A stretch of 33,090 nt of DNA, taken from positions 1 through 33,090 of the IMG/VR virus record IMGVR_UViG_3300049442_000202; one strand, written 5' to 3'. Source of the stretch: a virus. This document shows positions 16,734 to 26,121 of the stretch, piece by piece (positions within the stretch are counted from its first letter, which is position 1; each line of letters starts with the position of its first letter). A model generated the notes under the pieces. That model did not search any database and was not told the DNA's origin. It saw only the letters and a list, made by a program, of their open reading frames with translations. Position numbers and translations under genes: made by a program.

Positions 16734-19700
16734 ATGACGACGGCCTTCCAGGGCGACGCTTTTCAGGCCAACGCCTTCCAGATCGATGCCAACACCGTCA
16801 GCGGCTCGTTCACCGCCGACGCCATCTTGCGAGTCCCCGGATCGGGCTCATTCACCGTCAACGCGGTCATCGCTGGCCCCCCCACCACCCTCTGGTTCCG
16901 GCAGGGCCTCACGACGGCTCCTGACCGCTACTGCTCGAATACCAACCGGGCCAACCTCGTCGGGACCAACGTCTCATGGTTCCCACGCAGTCTGCGGACG
17001 ACTCGCATCGGTACCGGCGCCGCGACGTCGGCGAGTTCCAGCACGGTGAATGGGCCGACGGCTGGGGTCTTGGTCGTCGATGGATCATCGGGCAACTCCC
17101 TCGAATGGGTCAGCCCGCCCTTGGCGGCCGACGTGACCATTTCGGGGACGATCACCTTCAACCTCTGGGCGCGCGAGTCCAACGCCAGTGCCAACGTCGC
17201 CATCAACGCCCAGATCGAGCGCCTTGATAGCGTAGGCGCCGTTCAGGACTTGGTCGTCAAGACGGCCCAGACCGCCGAACTTGTCACGACCAGCCCGCCG
17301 ACCACGCCTGACAACTTCACCGCCACTCCGACTTCGACCAACTTCAACAAGGGCGACCGGATCAGGATATTGGTGTTCGGGGGTGACTCCACCTCGAACA
17401 TGGCGAGCGGTTTCACGTTCAACTTCTTCTTCGACCGTTCGGTGGTTGGGACTAACGGAGAGTCGTTCGTCACTTTCACTGAGACGATCACTTTCCAGAC
17501 GACGGACCCCGCCACGACCACCGTCTACTTGACCGACACGGCATCGACCGTGTCCACGGCATCGGTCGATCGAGAGGCATGGACGGCGCGTGGGGCTGGC
17601 GTCCAGACGGATGTCACCAACACGGCAGCGGGGTGGGTAAGTCCCATTCAGGTTACTGATACTGCCGGTGGCACGGTGGTTGACTGGTTCACGAAGCCGT
17701 TGACCGCGTTCACTCTGTCCAGCGCCGTGCTGCTCAATATCCGGGGCACCATCAACAGCCCCAGCAACGCCTCGTGGCGGTTTGAGATCGCTCGGGTCGC
17801 GAACGACGGCTCCTCGCCTACCGTCTGGGGAGCCAACAGCATCATCAATAGTCCGATCGGGTCGGAGGCCGCCCAGCAGTTCTATATCTCGGGCGACGAT
17901 CTCGCGATCACCGCCGGGCAGCGGCTTCGGCTGCGGGCCTACATCGCGCCCAACCAAGACGTGATGGTCACCGGCAAAATCCTGACGTTGTTCTACGCGG
18001 GCACCTCGGGTGGCGCCTCCGGCGACACCTACTTGATCTTCGGTGAGACGCTGACGGAGAACGCCAATACTGTCAGTGGCTCATTCACCGCCGACGCGAT
18101 CCTGCGGGTCCCCGGCGCGGCCTCGTTCACCGCCGACGCGGTTATCGCCGCCGTCACCCCGCCGGTCGTTGGCACCACCGTCGTCATCCGTCTCGGCGGG
18201 GTCGATGTCACCAGCCACGTCATCTTCGCGGACGCGGAGTTCACGCAACAGGCCAATGGACAGCCCGGCTCGGCTCGGCTGCGCCTCCGTGACCTAGGCC
18301 ACACGCTCAGCCCAACTGCAGGCCAGACGCTCACGGTGGATGTGAATGGGCTCCGGGTCTGGGGTGGTTGGGCGCTCCGCGTCTCGCCGGGCTATTTCTT
18401 CGCCGTCGACGACACATCGAACCCGGCGCAGACCGAGCGCGTTTGGATCCTGGAGGGCGTCGACTACAACATCCTGTTCAGCAAGCGGTTCCTGATCAAC
18501 CGGCTGAACCCGACCCAGATGCTGCCGATCTACCCGAAGGACACACCTGATTTCCAGGTCGTGCTCGATGTGGTCCAGCGGTTTCTCGAACTGAACAACG
18601 ACGGGATCAGCACCAGCGGCGTGACCCACGTAGGCACGCCGAACCTCGATGGCGACTTCAGCGCCGGGAACCCGGGTGACTCCTGGGGTACCTCGATGAA
18701 CCTCATCGCAGGGCCGACGGCGGCGGTGTTCTACATCGACCCGAACAAGGTGTTGCAGTTCGTCGACGTTGAGACTGCCACGGCGCCGTTCGCACTCAGC
18801 GACCACCCGGACCACACGACGAGCTTCGGCTATCGCGACATGGAGATCACCAACGACGGGACGAAGCTCGTCAACGACATGATGGTCTGGGGCGCGGGGG
18901 CCCACTCGACGCCGGACACCAGGTTCGTGCGGGTGCAGGACGCAACCTCGATTGCCACGCATGGTCGCTGGCAGCAGGGTGAGTTCACCTCGGCGCTGTT
19001 TACCACCTCGGGCGTCACGCAGCGAGCTGAGAGCTTCGTTTACGGCACCCCGCAGAGCAAGCGTGGTGGCAAGGACGACGCGATCCAGATCAGCTGTGTC
19101 ACCTATCACCCTGGCCTGACCGCGGGCCAGATCATCAACTTCTCGTCCACGGTCTTCGGCTATTCGGACACGCTGCCGATCCGACGTCTGGGGATCCGTT
19201 TCCCGAACCCGACCAGCGTGGAGTTCCGAGTGTTCCTGTCCTACGACATCGACGCTCCGTGGAGCGACTACGAGTTCTGGTTCCCCAGGATCAACTTCCA
19301 GCCCCCGACGGGCGGCGGCATCGGCGGCATCGTCTGGCCGCCGATTGTGCTACCGCCTGTGACGGATTGCTCCGACGACGTCTGCGGGATCACCGACACG
19401 TTCACCCGCACGGTCGCCGAGACCATCCATACGGGGTCGTCTGGCGCTACGGTGGCGGACATCGGGACGAGCGACGCTGGTCGGCACTGGGGTAATCCGA
19501 CGGGGACATTGTTCGGTCTTGGCGCTCTCCTCGGTAACGGGAACATCGGCGTCAGCGTCAATGGCAGTTCGCTGCTGGTGCGGGGATGGGCTACCGCGCT
19601 CGGTGTGCCGCCGGGGTCGATGTCGATGGTGATCCCCGACACAGGATCGTTCACGCCCCTTGCCGTAGATCACACGGCGACCAAGTCCGTCACGTTTTCG

Positions 19701-21002
19701 ATGGACTCATTGCCCGGCCACGCTGGCAACAACACGGTCGCCGACATCTACTTCGACGTGGGCGGCGGGGTCCTCAACAACGATCCGTTCATCTGGATCA
19801 ACGCGATGCCTACCTCGTATCCGATCGGGACGTTCTTCCAGTCCCAACTCTCCTTCGGACCGACGTCGGCCCCTATCGCACAGACGCTGATCCCGAACTC
19901 GTGGTGGCAGGCCGGGGTGACCTACACCTTCACCGTACGCGACAACGGGACGGACACGATCGCCACGATCTCCGATGGAACGACGACGTATACGTCAACG
20001 CACTCCGGGTTCACCAGCGACAACTTGCCTACGGCTGGCTTGGTGGTGAACTACGAGACCGGCCTCGGCGGAGTGTCTGCCGCCGAACAGGTCATCATGA
20101 CGTTCGACAACTTCAATGTTCCCGAGATCACCCGCTGCTCGCAGAACGAGTTCGACAACTTCAACCGCATCGTCGCGAGCGGCTGGGGGACGGCGACGCC
20201 ATCGGGAGCTGTCTGGACGCTGTCGTCGCTGAACGTCAGTACCTCCGTGGGCGGGGCCTACGGCGTGGTGACGATGACCGGGGCAATCGGCGGCGACTTC
20301 GCCCGGTTCGAGACCACGGTTCCGACCGGGATGACCGGCTCATTCGAGGAGGTTGTCGGCTTCTTCGTGAGCCGGGTGTCTTCGGCAGCCGACTCCGATC
20401 AGAGTCTCATCCTGAACCTCGGCTACGACCAGGAAGTGATCCTCCGGATCGGCAACTCGACCGGCGGCTTCGTCCCGGGCGGCATCGTCGTCGGCTCGAC
20501 GTACGCGGCCAAGACCGACTGGACGACGGACCCGTACTTCCTGCGCATGTCGTGGAACGCCGACACGGGCGAGATCAAGGCTCGCGTGTGGTTGCAATCC
20601 GATCCCGAACCGACCTCGTGGCTCGTTACGGCCATTACGTCACCGGGGTCGCTGGCGAGCGTCAAGGTTGAGGCAGACCCGCTCGCCGTTTCGGACTCGA
20701 TCTTCTTGGACTCCATCGACTTCGACTACGACGGCAAGCCCTGCTATCCAGCTGGTCCGCCTCCTGAGCCTGGTCCTGCTGTGGGCGGCGTCATTTGTCA
20801 GCAGTTTGTTGGCGGGGTTCATCAATACACCGTCAGCCAGGCGTACACACCGGGCACGACGAAGGTCTACGTCGACGGGACCTTCCAGGGGCTGAACGTC
20901 GAATACAGCGAGACCGACCCGACGAACGGGATCATCTACTTCGGAGTGGCCCCGGCGCCGCCTGCGACGGTGACGGTCTGCTTCACGGCCACGGTGGGGT
21001 GA
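16734..21002 (+). CDS. Large hub-like minor tail protein with FTADAV repeats and lectin-like modules
   Basis: 1422 residues from ATG 16734. Modules in order: an N-terminal A-F-Q-x-(D/N)-A-F-Q run; two 14-residue FTADAV-type units near residues 26-50; a beta-rich region with two similar domains to about 440; two more units near 451-475; a hub-like module at about 481-860 (VVIRLGGVDVTSHVIFADAE, VWILEGVDYNILFSKRFLIN); a Pro/Gly hinge (GGGIGGIVWPPIVLPP); two jelly-roll-like domains opening DTFTRTV and FDNFNRIV; and a C-terminal module (TKVYVDG, YSETDPTNGIIYF). The hub and C-terminal modules are shared with the next gene. It probably forms part of the tail tip and binds the host surface. No hydrolase motif was seen. 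Confidence 0.85.
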   Translation: MTTAFQGDAFQANAFQIDANTVSGSFTADAILRVPGSGSFTVNAVIAGPPTTLWFRQGLTTAPDRYCSNTNRANLVGTNVSWFPRSLRTTRIGTGAATSASSSTVNGPTAGVLVVDGSSGNSLEWVSPPLAADVTISGTITFNLWARESNASANVAINAQIERLDSVGAVQDLVVKTAQTAELVTTSPPTTPDNFTATPTSTNFNKGDRIRILVFGGDSTSNMASGFTFNFFFDRSVVGTNGESFVTFTETITFQTTDPATTTVYLTDTASTVSTASVDREAWTARGAGVQTDVTNTAAGWVSPIQVTDTAGGTVVDWFTKPLTAFTLSSAVLLNIRGTINSPSNASWRFEIARVANDGSSPTVWGANSIINSPIGSEAAQQFYISGDDLAITAGQRLRLRAYIAPNQDVMVTGKILTLFYAGTSGGASGDTYLIFGETLTENANTVSGSFTADAILRVPGAASFTADAVIAAVTPPVVGTTVVIRLGGVDVTSHVIFADAEFTQQANGQPGSARLRLRDLGHTLSPTAGQTLTVDVNGLRVWGGWALRVSPGYFFAVDDTSNPAQTERVWILEGVDYNILFSKRFLINRLNPTQMLPIYPKDTPDFQVVLDVVQRFLELNNDGISTSGVTHVGTPNLDGDFSAGNPGDSWGTSMNLIAGPTAAVFYIDPNKVLQFVDVETATAPFALSDHPDHTTSFGYRDMEITNDGTKLVNDMMVWGAGAHSTPDTRFVRVQDATSIATHGRWQQGEFTSALFTTSGVTQRAESFVYGTPQSKRGGKDDAIQISCVTYHPGLTAGQIINFSSTVFGYSDTLPIRRLGIRFPNPTSVEFRVFLSYDIDAPWSDYEFWFPRINFQPPTGGGIGGIVWPPIVLPPVTDCSDDVCGITDTFTRTVAETIHTGSSGATVADIGTSDAGRHWGNPTGTLFGLGALLGNGNIGVSVNGSSLLVRGWATALGVPPGSMSMVIPDTGSFTPLAVDHTATKSVTFSMDSLPGHAGNNTVADIYFDVGGGVLNNDPFIWINAMPTSYPIGTFFQSQLSFGPTSAPIAQTLIPNSWWQAGVTYTFTVRDNGTDTIATISDGTTTYTSTHSGFTSDNLPTAGLVVNYETGLGGVSAAEQVIMTFDNFNVPEITRCSQNEFDNFNRIVASGWGTATPSGAVWTLSSLNVSTSVGGAYGVVTMTGAIGGDFARFETTVPTGMTGSFEEVVGFFVSRVSSAADSDQSLILNLGYDQEVILRIGNSTGGFVPGGIVVGSTYAAKTDWTTDPYFLRMSWNADTGEIKARVWLQSDPEPTSWLVTAITSPGSLASVKVEADPLAVSDSIFLDSIDFDYDGKPCYPAGPPPEPGPAVGGVICQQFVGGVHQYTVSQAYTPGTTKVYVDGTFQGLNVEYSETDPTNGIIYFGVAPAPPATVTVCFTATVG
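16809..16892 (+). repeat. Two 14-residue FTADAV-type units (N-terminal pair)
   Basis: Core Phe codons at 16809 and 16851, exactly 42 bases apart (GSFTADAILRVPGSGSFTVN). The DNA is closely related to the pair at 18084-18167 in the same gene. Confidence 0.85.
18084..18167 (+). repeat. Two 14-residue FTADAV-type units (internal pair)
   Basis: Core Phe codons at 18084 and 18126, again exactly 42 bases apart (GSFTADAILRVPGAASFTAD). The pair sits at the junction between the N-terminal beta domains and the hub-like module, and is almost a copy of the pair at 16809. Confidence 0.85.
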
Positions 21003-21003
21003 T

Positions 21004-23622
21004 ATGGGATCCCAGATCATCATCAAGATCGATGGCACCGATATCACCCACCTCGTGTTGTTCGAGTCATGCTCGTTCGACTCGCAGATGGGCGCGTTGC
21101 CGGGAACGTTCGAGTTCACCGTCAAGGACCGCTTCCAGGCGGTCTCGTTCCACACGGGCTCGGAAATCACCCTTGATGTTGATGGCACCCGGCTCTACGG
21201 CGGGTTCGTGACCCAGGTTTCGGAGAAGTTCGCAATCCCGGCTGACCTCACCGCCGTCCCGGCCAGCGTCCAGACGCGACAGTGGGTGCTCCGCGGTGTC
21301 GACTACAACATCCTGTTCGACAAGCGGGTCATGCGGAACACCAGCGACTTCACCCACCACCTGGGAACCTATCCGGCCGGGTCTCACATCGGGGATCTGG
21401 TCAAGGACCCGTTGTGTGCCCACTTCCTCGACATCCCCGCCGGGTTCGACACCACGAGCCTTGTGGACGCAGCGGTAATCGACACGCCGGGTACGGCCTC
21501 GGCGGCGTGGATGGAGCAGGGCACCTTGTGGCGTCAGCAGATGGAGTATTTCGCCCGCTGGGGTGTCGTGTACTACATCAACGCCCAGAAGAAGCTCTAC
21601 GTCAGGGAGGTGGAGGACAGCCTGGCGAGGTGGATGTTCTCCGACAAGCCCAACCGCCTGCCGATCCCGGTGGGATACGGCTACACGCCGCAGATCGGCT
21701 TCCGAGAGGGCGAGTTCACCGAAGACGGCACCCTGATCATCAACGACGCGTTCGTTTGGGGTGGCTCGGAGTGGTCGAACGGCATCGTATTCGCCCGTCG
21801 CGAGAACGCTGCGTCGATCGCCGCTGTTGGGCGCTGGGAGACGGCTGAGACCTACTTTGGTCAGCTCAAGAGCCAGGGTCAGGTCAACGCGCGGGCGAAC
21901 GTGATCGTGGACGGCACGGTGTCGGGTACCAGCGGCTCGACCACACGCGGCTACGTCAACCCGCAGAAGATGGCCAAGGTCACCTGGTTCTCTCATATCG
22001 TCCCCAGGGACCCGAACCTGAGCAACGCACGATCGCATCTGCGCCCGGGCGACATCACCACATTCGTCATGTACACCCTCGGGGCTGACACGGCCCACCC
22101 GCTGGTCATGGATCTGCCGCTGCGGTCGGTGACGATCACGTTCCCGAGTCTGGACACCGATGGGTCTGCCTGGGTCCAGTTCGAGGGCACGTTCGGTCTG
22201 CAGCTCTCTGATCCCTGGTGGCTGTGGAAGTACCTGCGGGACCGGAACCCCCAGATCCCGGCGGCGCCGATTGCTGTCAGCACGACCCCGAGCGACCCGA
22301 ACCCGTACGGCACCACCGGCCAATACAACCTGGTCCCAGCGCCCGATGGGTCGAACAAGGTCTTCTACCTGGAGAACGGACTTGCCTACCTCAACGGCTC
22401 GACCGAGATCTACGTCAACGGTCTCCGGTATTTTCAGCCGAGCAACTACACCGAGTCCGACCCAACCAACGGCCAGATCACGTTCGTCGTTGCCCCGGCG
22501 AACACCGACGTCCTCCGAGCCGTCGCCATCCTGGCTGGCAGTAGCGGCACGCCGCCGACCGGGAGTAGTGGCGGCAGCGATCCGGTCTCGGGCGGGCCGG
22601 GGGCATCTGTCCCGCCGCCGGTGACGCATGAGTACAGCGGAACCGGCTCAGGGTTGCAGGCGTTCCTCAACGGTGTCCCAGATGGCGCCGTGGTTGGTCT
22701 GGTCGCGAACACCACATACAACCTGGGCACCAACGGGCAGATCGTGCTCGACACGCGCCGGATCAGCATGAACATGCGCGAGGCCACGATCTTCCGTCCG
22801 AACCGTGGCAACACGCCGATTATTCAGCTTCAGGCTGGATGCCATGACTTTGCGTGGTACAACGGCACGATCCTGGGCGTGAAGCCGAACGATCACAAAT
22901 GGGACTCGACCTACGAGCACGAGCACGGCATCAGCCTGGGCGGCGTCTACAACTTCGAGTTCAGCAACATCAAGATCCGGAACGTCGGCGGTGACGGGCT
23001 GTACATGGGCGGCAGCACGTTCAGCAACAAGTGGACCTCTGACGGTCGATTCCATTCCGGCTCTGTGACCAACTGCGGGCGAAATCTCTGGTCACTCACG
23101 GATGGTGTCGAACGAGTGGTTGTCGATTACAACAACATCACCGACTCCTGCTACTACGTGGTCGACTTCGAGCCCAACGGATACTTCATCGACGGGCGTC
23201 CAGCTGGCGCCAACAACTGCCGGTTCAGCGACAACGTTCTGACTGGACACGTATACGGTGATCACGTTTCTGACAACTCTCAGACGGCAGGATATGCATT
23301 CGCCTGCACCGGATCCTCGATCTCCGGACCGTACGGTGGCCCAATCCCGTTGAATGGATTTGTCTTCGCTCGCAACACGCTCACGACTGCCCCGATGAAG
23401 TGCGGCTCGTTCAACAACAACATCACCGTGTCGAACATCCAGATCATCAACAACACGTCGGGTGGCGGGTTTGTTGACGACGCGGATTTCGACAACTGCG
23501 TCTCACTTTCGGGCGTGACCAACGTCACCATCACGGGGAACACGCAGCCCATTCTCTCCGGTCACTTCATCAACCTGTCCGGTTGCTCTGGGACCCTCGT
23601 CACCTCGCCGAACACGAACTAG
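21004..23622 (+). CDS. Hub-like minor tail protein with C-terminal beta-helix
   Basis: 872 residues from ATG 21004, one base after the previous stop. Residues 1-420 are the hub-like module (IIIKIDGTDITHLVLFESCS, WVLRGVDYNILFDKRVMRN), paralogous to residues 481-860 of the preceding protein. Residues about 440-510 repeat the small module (TEIYVNG, YTESDPTNGQITF). A Gly/Ser/Pro linker (GTPPTGSSGGSDPVSGG) follows, then a beta-helix from about 545 to the end with rungs such as FEFSNIKIRNVGGDGLYMGG, VVVDYNNITD and VTNVTITGNTQ. The beta-helix is related to that of the gene at 1190. The whole reads as a tail-tip protein that carries its own spike. Confidence 0.85.
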   Translation: MGSQIIIKIDGTDITHLVLFESCSFDSQMGALPGTFEFTVKDRFQAVSFHTGSEITLDVDGTRLYGGFVTQVSEKFAIPADLTAVPASVQTRQWVLRGVDYNILFDKRVMRNTSDFTHHLGTYPAGSHIGDLVKDPLCAHFLDIPAGFDTTSLVDAAVIDTPGTASAAWMEQGTLWRQQMEYFARWGVVYYINAQKKLYVREVEDSLARWMFSDKPNRLPIPVGYGYTPQIGFREGEFTEDGTLIINDAFVWGGSEWSNGIVFARRENAASIAAVGRWETAETYFGQLKSQGQVNARANVIVDGTVSGTSGSTTRGYVNPQKMAKVTWFSHIVPRDPNLSNARSHLRPGDITTFVMYTLGADTAHPLVMDLPLRSVTITFPSLDTDGSAWVQFEGTFGLQLSDPWWLWKYLRDRNPQIPAAPIAVSTTPSDPNPYGTTGQYNLVPAPDGSNKVFYLENGLAYLNGSTEIYVNGLRYFQPSNYTESDPTNGQITFVVAPANTDVLRAVAILAGSSGTPPTGSSGGSDPVSGGPGASVPPPVTHEYSGTGSGLQAFLNGVPDGAVVGLVANTTYNLGTNGQIVLDTRRISMNMREATIFRPNRGNTPIIQLQAGCHDFAWYNGTILGVKPNDHKWDSTYEHEHGISLGGVYNFEFSNIKIRNVGGDGLYMGGSTFSNKWTSDGRFHSGSVTNCGRNLWSLTDGVERVVVDYNNITDSCYYVVDFEPNGYFIDGRPAGANNCRFSDNVLTGHVYGDHVSDNSQTAGYAFACTGSSISGPYGGPIPLNGFVFARNTLTTAPMKCGSFNNNITVSNIQIINNTSGGGFVDDADFDNCVSLSGVTNVTITGNTQPILSGHFINLSGCSGTLVTSPNTN

Positions 23623-23631
23623 GGGCGCGTC

Positions 23632-24054
23632 ATGCCCTCCAGCACCTTCGCCATAGATGCTGTTCTTGCCAGCAGGGGGTTCACCGCCGACGCGGTGATC
23701 CTGGGCAACCGGCTGCGTCACGACAGGACGCTGGATCACAACGGCGTCCAGCCCTCCAGTTCGGTGACGCTATCGACGGCCATCGGACCGTATCCGGCCG
23801 GGACCACGGTTGAGGCGGTGCTGATTGACTTCGCTGCTCGACTGACCATTCTGGACTCGGCAAATCGATCGTTCGGTGTGTTCACGGCCAGCGCCCTGAT
23901 TGCTGCCCACTTCTCGGCAGACGCCATCATCAAGGGTGTCCCGACCGGGTCGTTCACCGTCGACGCGATCCTGGGTCGTGCGTTCACTGCCAACGCGGTG
24001 ATCAAAGACGGCGGCATCGCCAACAGCCTCACCGCGGATGCGTTCATCGTATGA
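23632..24054 (+). CDS. FTADAV-repeat protein of the tail-fibre cluster
   Basis: 140 residues from ATG 23632 (GGGGCG upstream, a weak site). Repeat units flank a short central segment (TIGPY-like turn, then VEAVLIDFAARLTILDSANR, which looks helical). Core codons at 23647, 23680, 23881, 23911, 23953, 23983 and 24028 give spacings of 11, 10, 14, 10 and 15 residues within the two blocks, so the period is irregular here. No other domain is seen. The central segment V-x-A-V-L-I-D-F-A-A-R-L resembles helices at the start of short fibre proteins. It overlaps the next gene as ATGA, so the two products are probably made together. Confidence 0.8.
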   Translation: MPSSTFAIDAVLASRGFTADAVILGNRLRHDRTLDHNGVQPSSSVTLSTAIGPYPAGTTVEAVLIDFAARLTILDSANRSFGVFTASALIAAHFSADAIIKGVPTGSFTVDAILGRAFTANAVIKDGGIANSLTADAFIV

Positions 24055-24998
24055 GCCGACCCACGCACGATCGGACCGATCTGCATTACGGAACTGAGGA
24101 CGATCTCGTTCAGCTGCTGTCCGCTGCCGTCGGATCGATCTCAGCAGGCTCTAGCTTGCACTCGGCGCTGGAGTACATCCACAACGAGATCTTGTTCTTC
24201 GAGAACCCGCCGCCGCCAGGTCCCGCCAACCAGATCTTCTTCGACGACTTCAACCGAGTCGTGACCCGGGGCCTCGGTGGCCAGTGGTCACTGAACCCAT
24301 ACGATTTCCACGGAAGTTTCACTGAGGACATCAAGACGTCGGTCAATGGCTTCAACGTCGTTGTGCCCGCTGCGAACTTCTGGGAGGCGTGGACCGGGTT
24401 CCCTCTTCCGGCCACCGGTGAGCTGTACTTCGATTTCTACGTGCCGTCGTCATGGACGAATCCCAGCGGTCGACCAACGTATGGGATCGCGCTGGATAGG
24501 TCGGATTACGTCGGCTTCTATGCCATTGCGCGACCGGATGGCGTGAGTTTCTGGGTGTACCAGTTCGAGAGCGACACCCCATACGTTCTGACGCCCACCC
24601 CATCAACCTGGTATCGAGTCCATGGTCGGTGGGATGGCTCGTTCGTCAACCTGAATGTCTGGAGACGGATCGATCCAGAGCCAGCTGGCTGGCAATACAC
24701 CGATACACAGCGGTTTCTGCCATACAACCCAGCCACTGACGATGCCCCGTTCCTGGATCTCTACTACTTCCCCGCCGTCGATATCGGTGGTGTGGACAAC
24801 ATCCGGATCATCACGACCGAGTCTCACTGGGTCGGTTTCGGGGGCTTCCAGGTCAACTCCGTCATCAAGAAGACCGCCTCCGGATCGCTGAGCGCGAACT
24901 CGATCCTCAGAGGCAACATCTCCGGCTCGAAGACCGCTGACGCGGTGATCAAGCGGAACACCACAGGTTCGTTTACCGCCGACGCGGTCATCGCATAG
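24051..24998 (+). CDS. Minor tail protein: jelly-roll-like domain plus FTADAV repeats
   Basis: 315 residues from ATG 24051, overlapping the previous stop as ATGA. Residues 1-50 are helical (LVQLLSAAVGSISAGSSLHS). Residues about 60-260 form a beta-sandwich-like domain opening IFFDDFNRVVTRGLGGQWSL, the same D-x-F-N-R opening seen twice in the protein at 16734, with a W-x-R-V-H-G-R-W strand typical of LamG-like folds. The last 50 residues are four 14-residue repeat units. The combination suggests a sugar-binding tip attached through the repeat. Biochemical function is not shown. Confidence 0.78.
   Translation: MSRPTHDRTDLHYGTEDDLVQLLSAAVGSISAGSSLHSALEYIHNEILFFENPPPPGPANQIFFDDFNRVVTRGLGGQWSLNPYDFHGSFTEDIKTSVNGFNVVVPAANFWEAWTGFPLPATGELYFDFYVPSSWTNPSGRPTYGIALDRSDYVGFYAIARPDGVSFWVYQFESDTPYVLTPTPSTWYRVHGRWDGSFVNLNVWRRIDPEPAGWQYTDTQRFLPYNPATDDAPFLDLYYFPAVDIGGVDNIRIITTESHWVGFGGFQVNSVIKKTASGSLSANSILRGNISGSKTADAVIKRNTTGSFTADAVIA
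24846..24995 (+). repeat. Four 14-residue FTADAV-type units at a C-terminus
   Basis: Core codons at 24846, 24888, 24930 and 24972, all exactly 42 bases apart (GFQVNSVI, GSLSANSIL, GSKTADAVI, GSFTADAVI). The protein ends right after the last unit. Confidence 0.85.
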
Positions 24999-25010
24999 GA
25001 GGGTAGGGAA

Positions 25011-25832
25011 ATGACGTATCGACCGAAGTTCGTCAAGCAGTTCAATGATCCAACGACCACCCTCGATTGGTTCAACTGCACGATGGCGTCGGGGGCGATG
25101 GGGCTTGACTTCGACACCCTGGGTCACATCCGGGTGCTCGGTGGTCAGCTGCGGGCGGTGTCCGGAGACTACAAGGGCGGCACGGGCCTCGGTGATCCGG
25201 GCCTGACGCGGGCCTGGGATCACTACCACCAGGTGCTCCATGTTGGGAGCGGTGGCCACTGGGACGACGTGATGCACGCCCTCAAGGCACACCGCGGTGT
25301 GATCCTCCAGGGTCTGTATGGGGCGTTGCCCAAGGCGTACCACAGCCCCCTCAACAGCGGGACCTTCGAAGGCCCGCACGCGGTCTACCTGAACCCGGAG
25401 TTCAAGAGCACCGAGCTGCTGATGGGGGATCCCCTGAACGACAAGTTCATCTGGGTCCCCCAGATCGCCCTGGAGCGATACGCCAACGCCCTGGGCTCAC
25501 GCGAATACGGTGCGTCGCATCCGCAGAAGGTCTTCTACGCGGCATCCGATGCACACGTCCCGGTTGTCCCGCCCGTCACCGACCCGGTGCCGTACAAGCA
25601 CAAGGTCAAGGTCACCGCGTCACCGACGCTGAACGTCCGCAGTGGCCCGTCGGCTGGGACTCCGACGGTATCGCCCGACCTGAAGAACGGGACGATCGTG
25701 ACGACCACGCAGCTCCGCCGCAGCGGCGGCCGCTACGTGATCAACGGGACAGTTCGCACGGACTGGCTCGGGTTCATTCGTGACGGGAAGACCGTCTGGA
25801 TCGCTCGTGGGTACACGGTCCTCGTGTCCTAG
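25011..25832 (+). CDS. Endolysin: C39-like peptidase plus SH3 domain
   Basis: 273 residues from ATG 25011, with GGAGGG about 7 bases upstream. The N-terminal domain looks like a papain-fold C39-type peptidase: Cys23 in WFNCTMASGAMGLDFDTLG, His123 in GPHAVYLNP and Asp140 in LMGDPLND would form the triad. This type of domain is common in endolysins of actinobacterial phages, where it cuts peptidoglycan peptides. A Pro/Val linker near 185-195 leads to a bacterial SH3-type wall-binding domain (VTASPTLNVRSGPSAGTPTV to RGYTVLVS). There is no signal peptide, so export would depend on a holin. It opens the lysis cassette. Confidence 0.82.
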   Translation: MTYRPKFVKQFNDPTTTLDWFNCTMASGAMGLDFDTLGHIRVLGGQLRAVSGDYKGGTGLGDPGLTRAWDHYHQVLHVGSGGHWDDVMHALKAHRGVILQGLYGALPKAYHSPLNSGTFEGPHAVYLNPEFKSTELLMGDPLNDKFIWVPQIALERYANALGSREYGASHPQKVFYAASDAHVPVVPPVTDPVPYKHKVKVTASPTLNVRSGPSAGTPTVSPDLKNGTIVTTTQLRRSGGRYVINGTVRTDWLGFIRDGKTVWIARGYTVLVS

Positions 25833-25851
25833 AGCACGCAGGGAGGTAGAA

Positions 25852-26121
25852 ATGATCCTGGGAAGGCCCGCAAACCTCATCCTCGGCGCGTTCACTGCTG
25901 TGTTCAATGTGATCGTTTTGGGTGCTGCGACCCAGGGCGTTCTGCTTGAGCCTGGTCTGGTGGCGGCGATCAACCTTGCCGCTGCTGCTGTGATCACAGC
26001 GATCGCTAACCAGCCACCCACCATTGCGGAGGGATCGAACTACACGGTCGTGACGTCGGACGCAACGCCCAACGTCAAGAAGGTGGCGAACCGGACCCCG
26101 TCGCCCGCCCCGAAGCCGTGA
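25852..26121 (+). CDS. Holin-like membrane protein
   Basis: 89 residues from ATG 25852, chosen for GGGAGG 5 bases upstream; an in-frame start at 25780 would lie within the endolysin gene. Two probable transmembrane helices: about 8-28 (NLILGAFTAVFNVIVLGAAT) and 34-53 (GLVAAINLAAAAVITAIANQ). A soluble, Lys/Pro-rich tail follows (KKVANRTPSPAPKP). Size, two helices, charged tail and position straight after the endolysin fit a class II-type holin. It overlaps the zinc-ribbon gene as GTGA. Confidence 0.75.
   Translation: MILGRPANLILGAFTAVFNVIVLGAATQGVLLEPGLVAAINLAAAAVITAIANQPPTIAEGSNYTVVTSDATPNVKKVANRTPSPAPKP

Noticed and set aside
16734-24998. Diversity-generating retroelement acting on the fibre genes.
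   Set aside because: No reverse transcriptase gene and no template/variable pair with adenine-directed differences was seen in the window.
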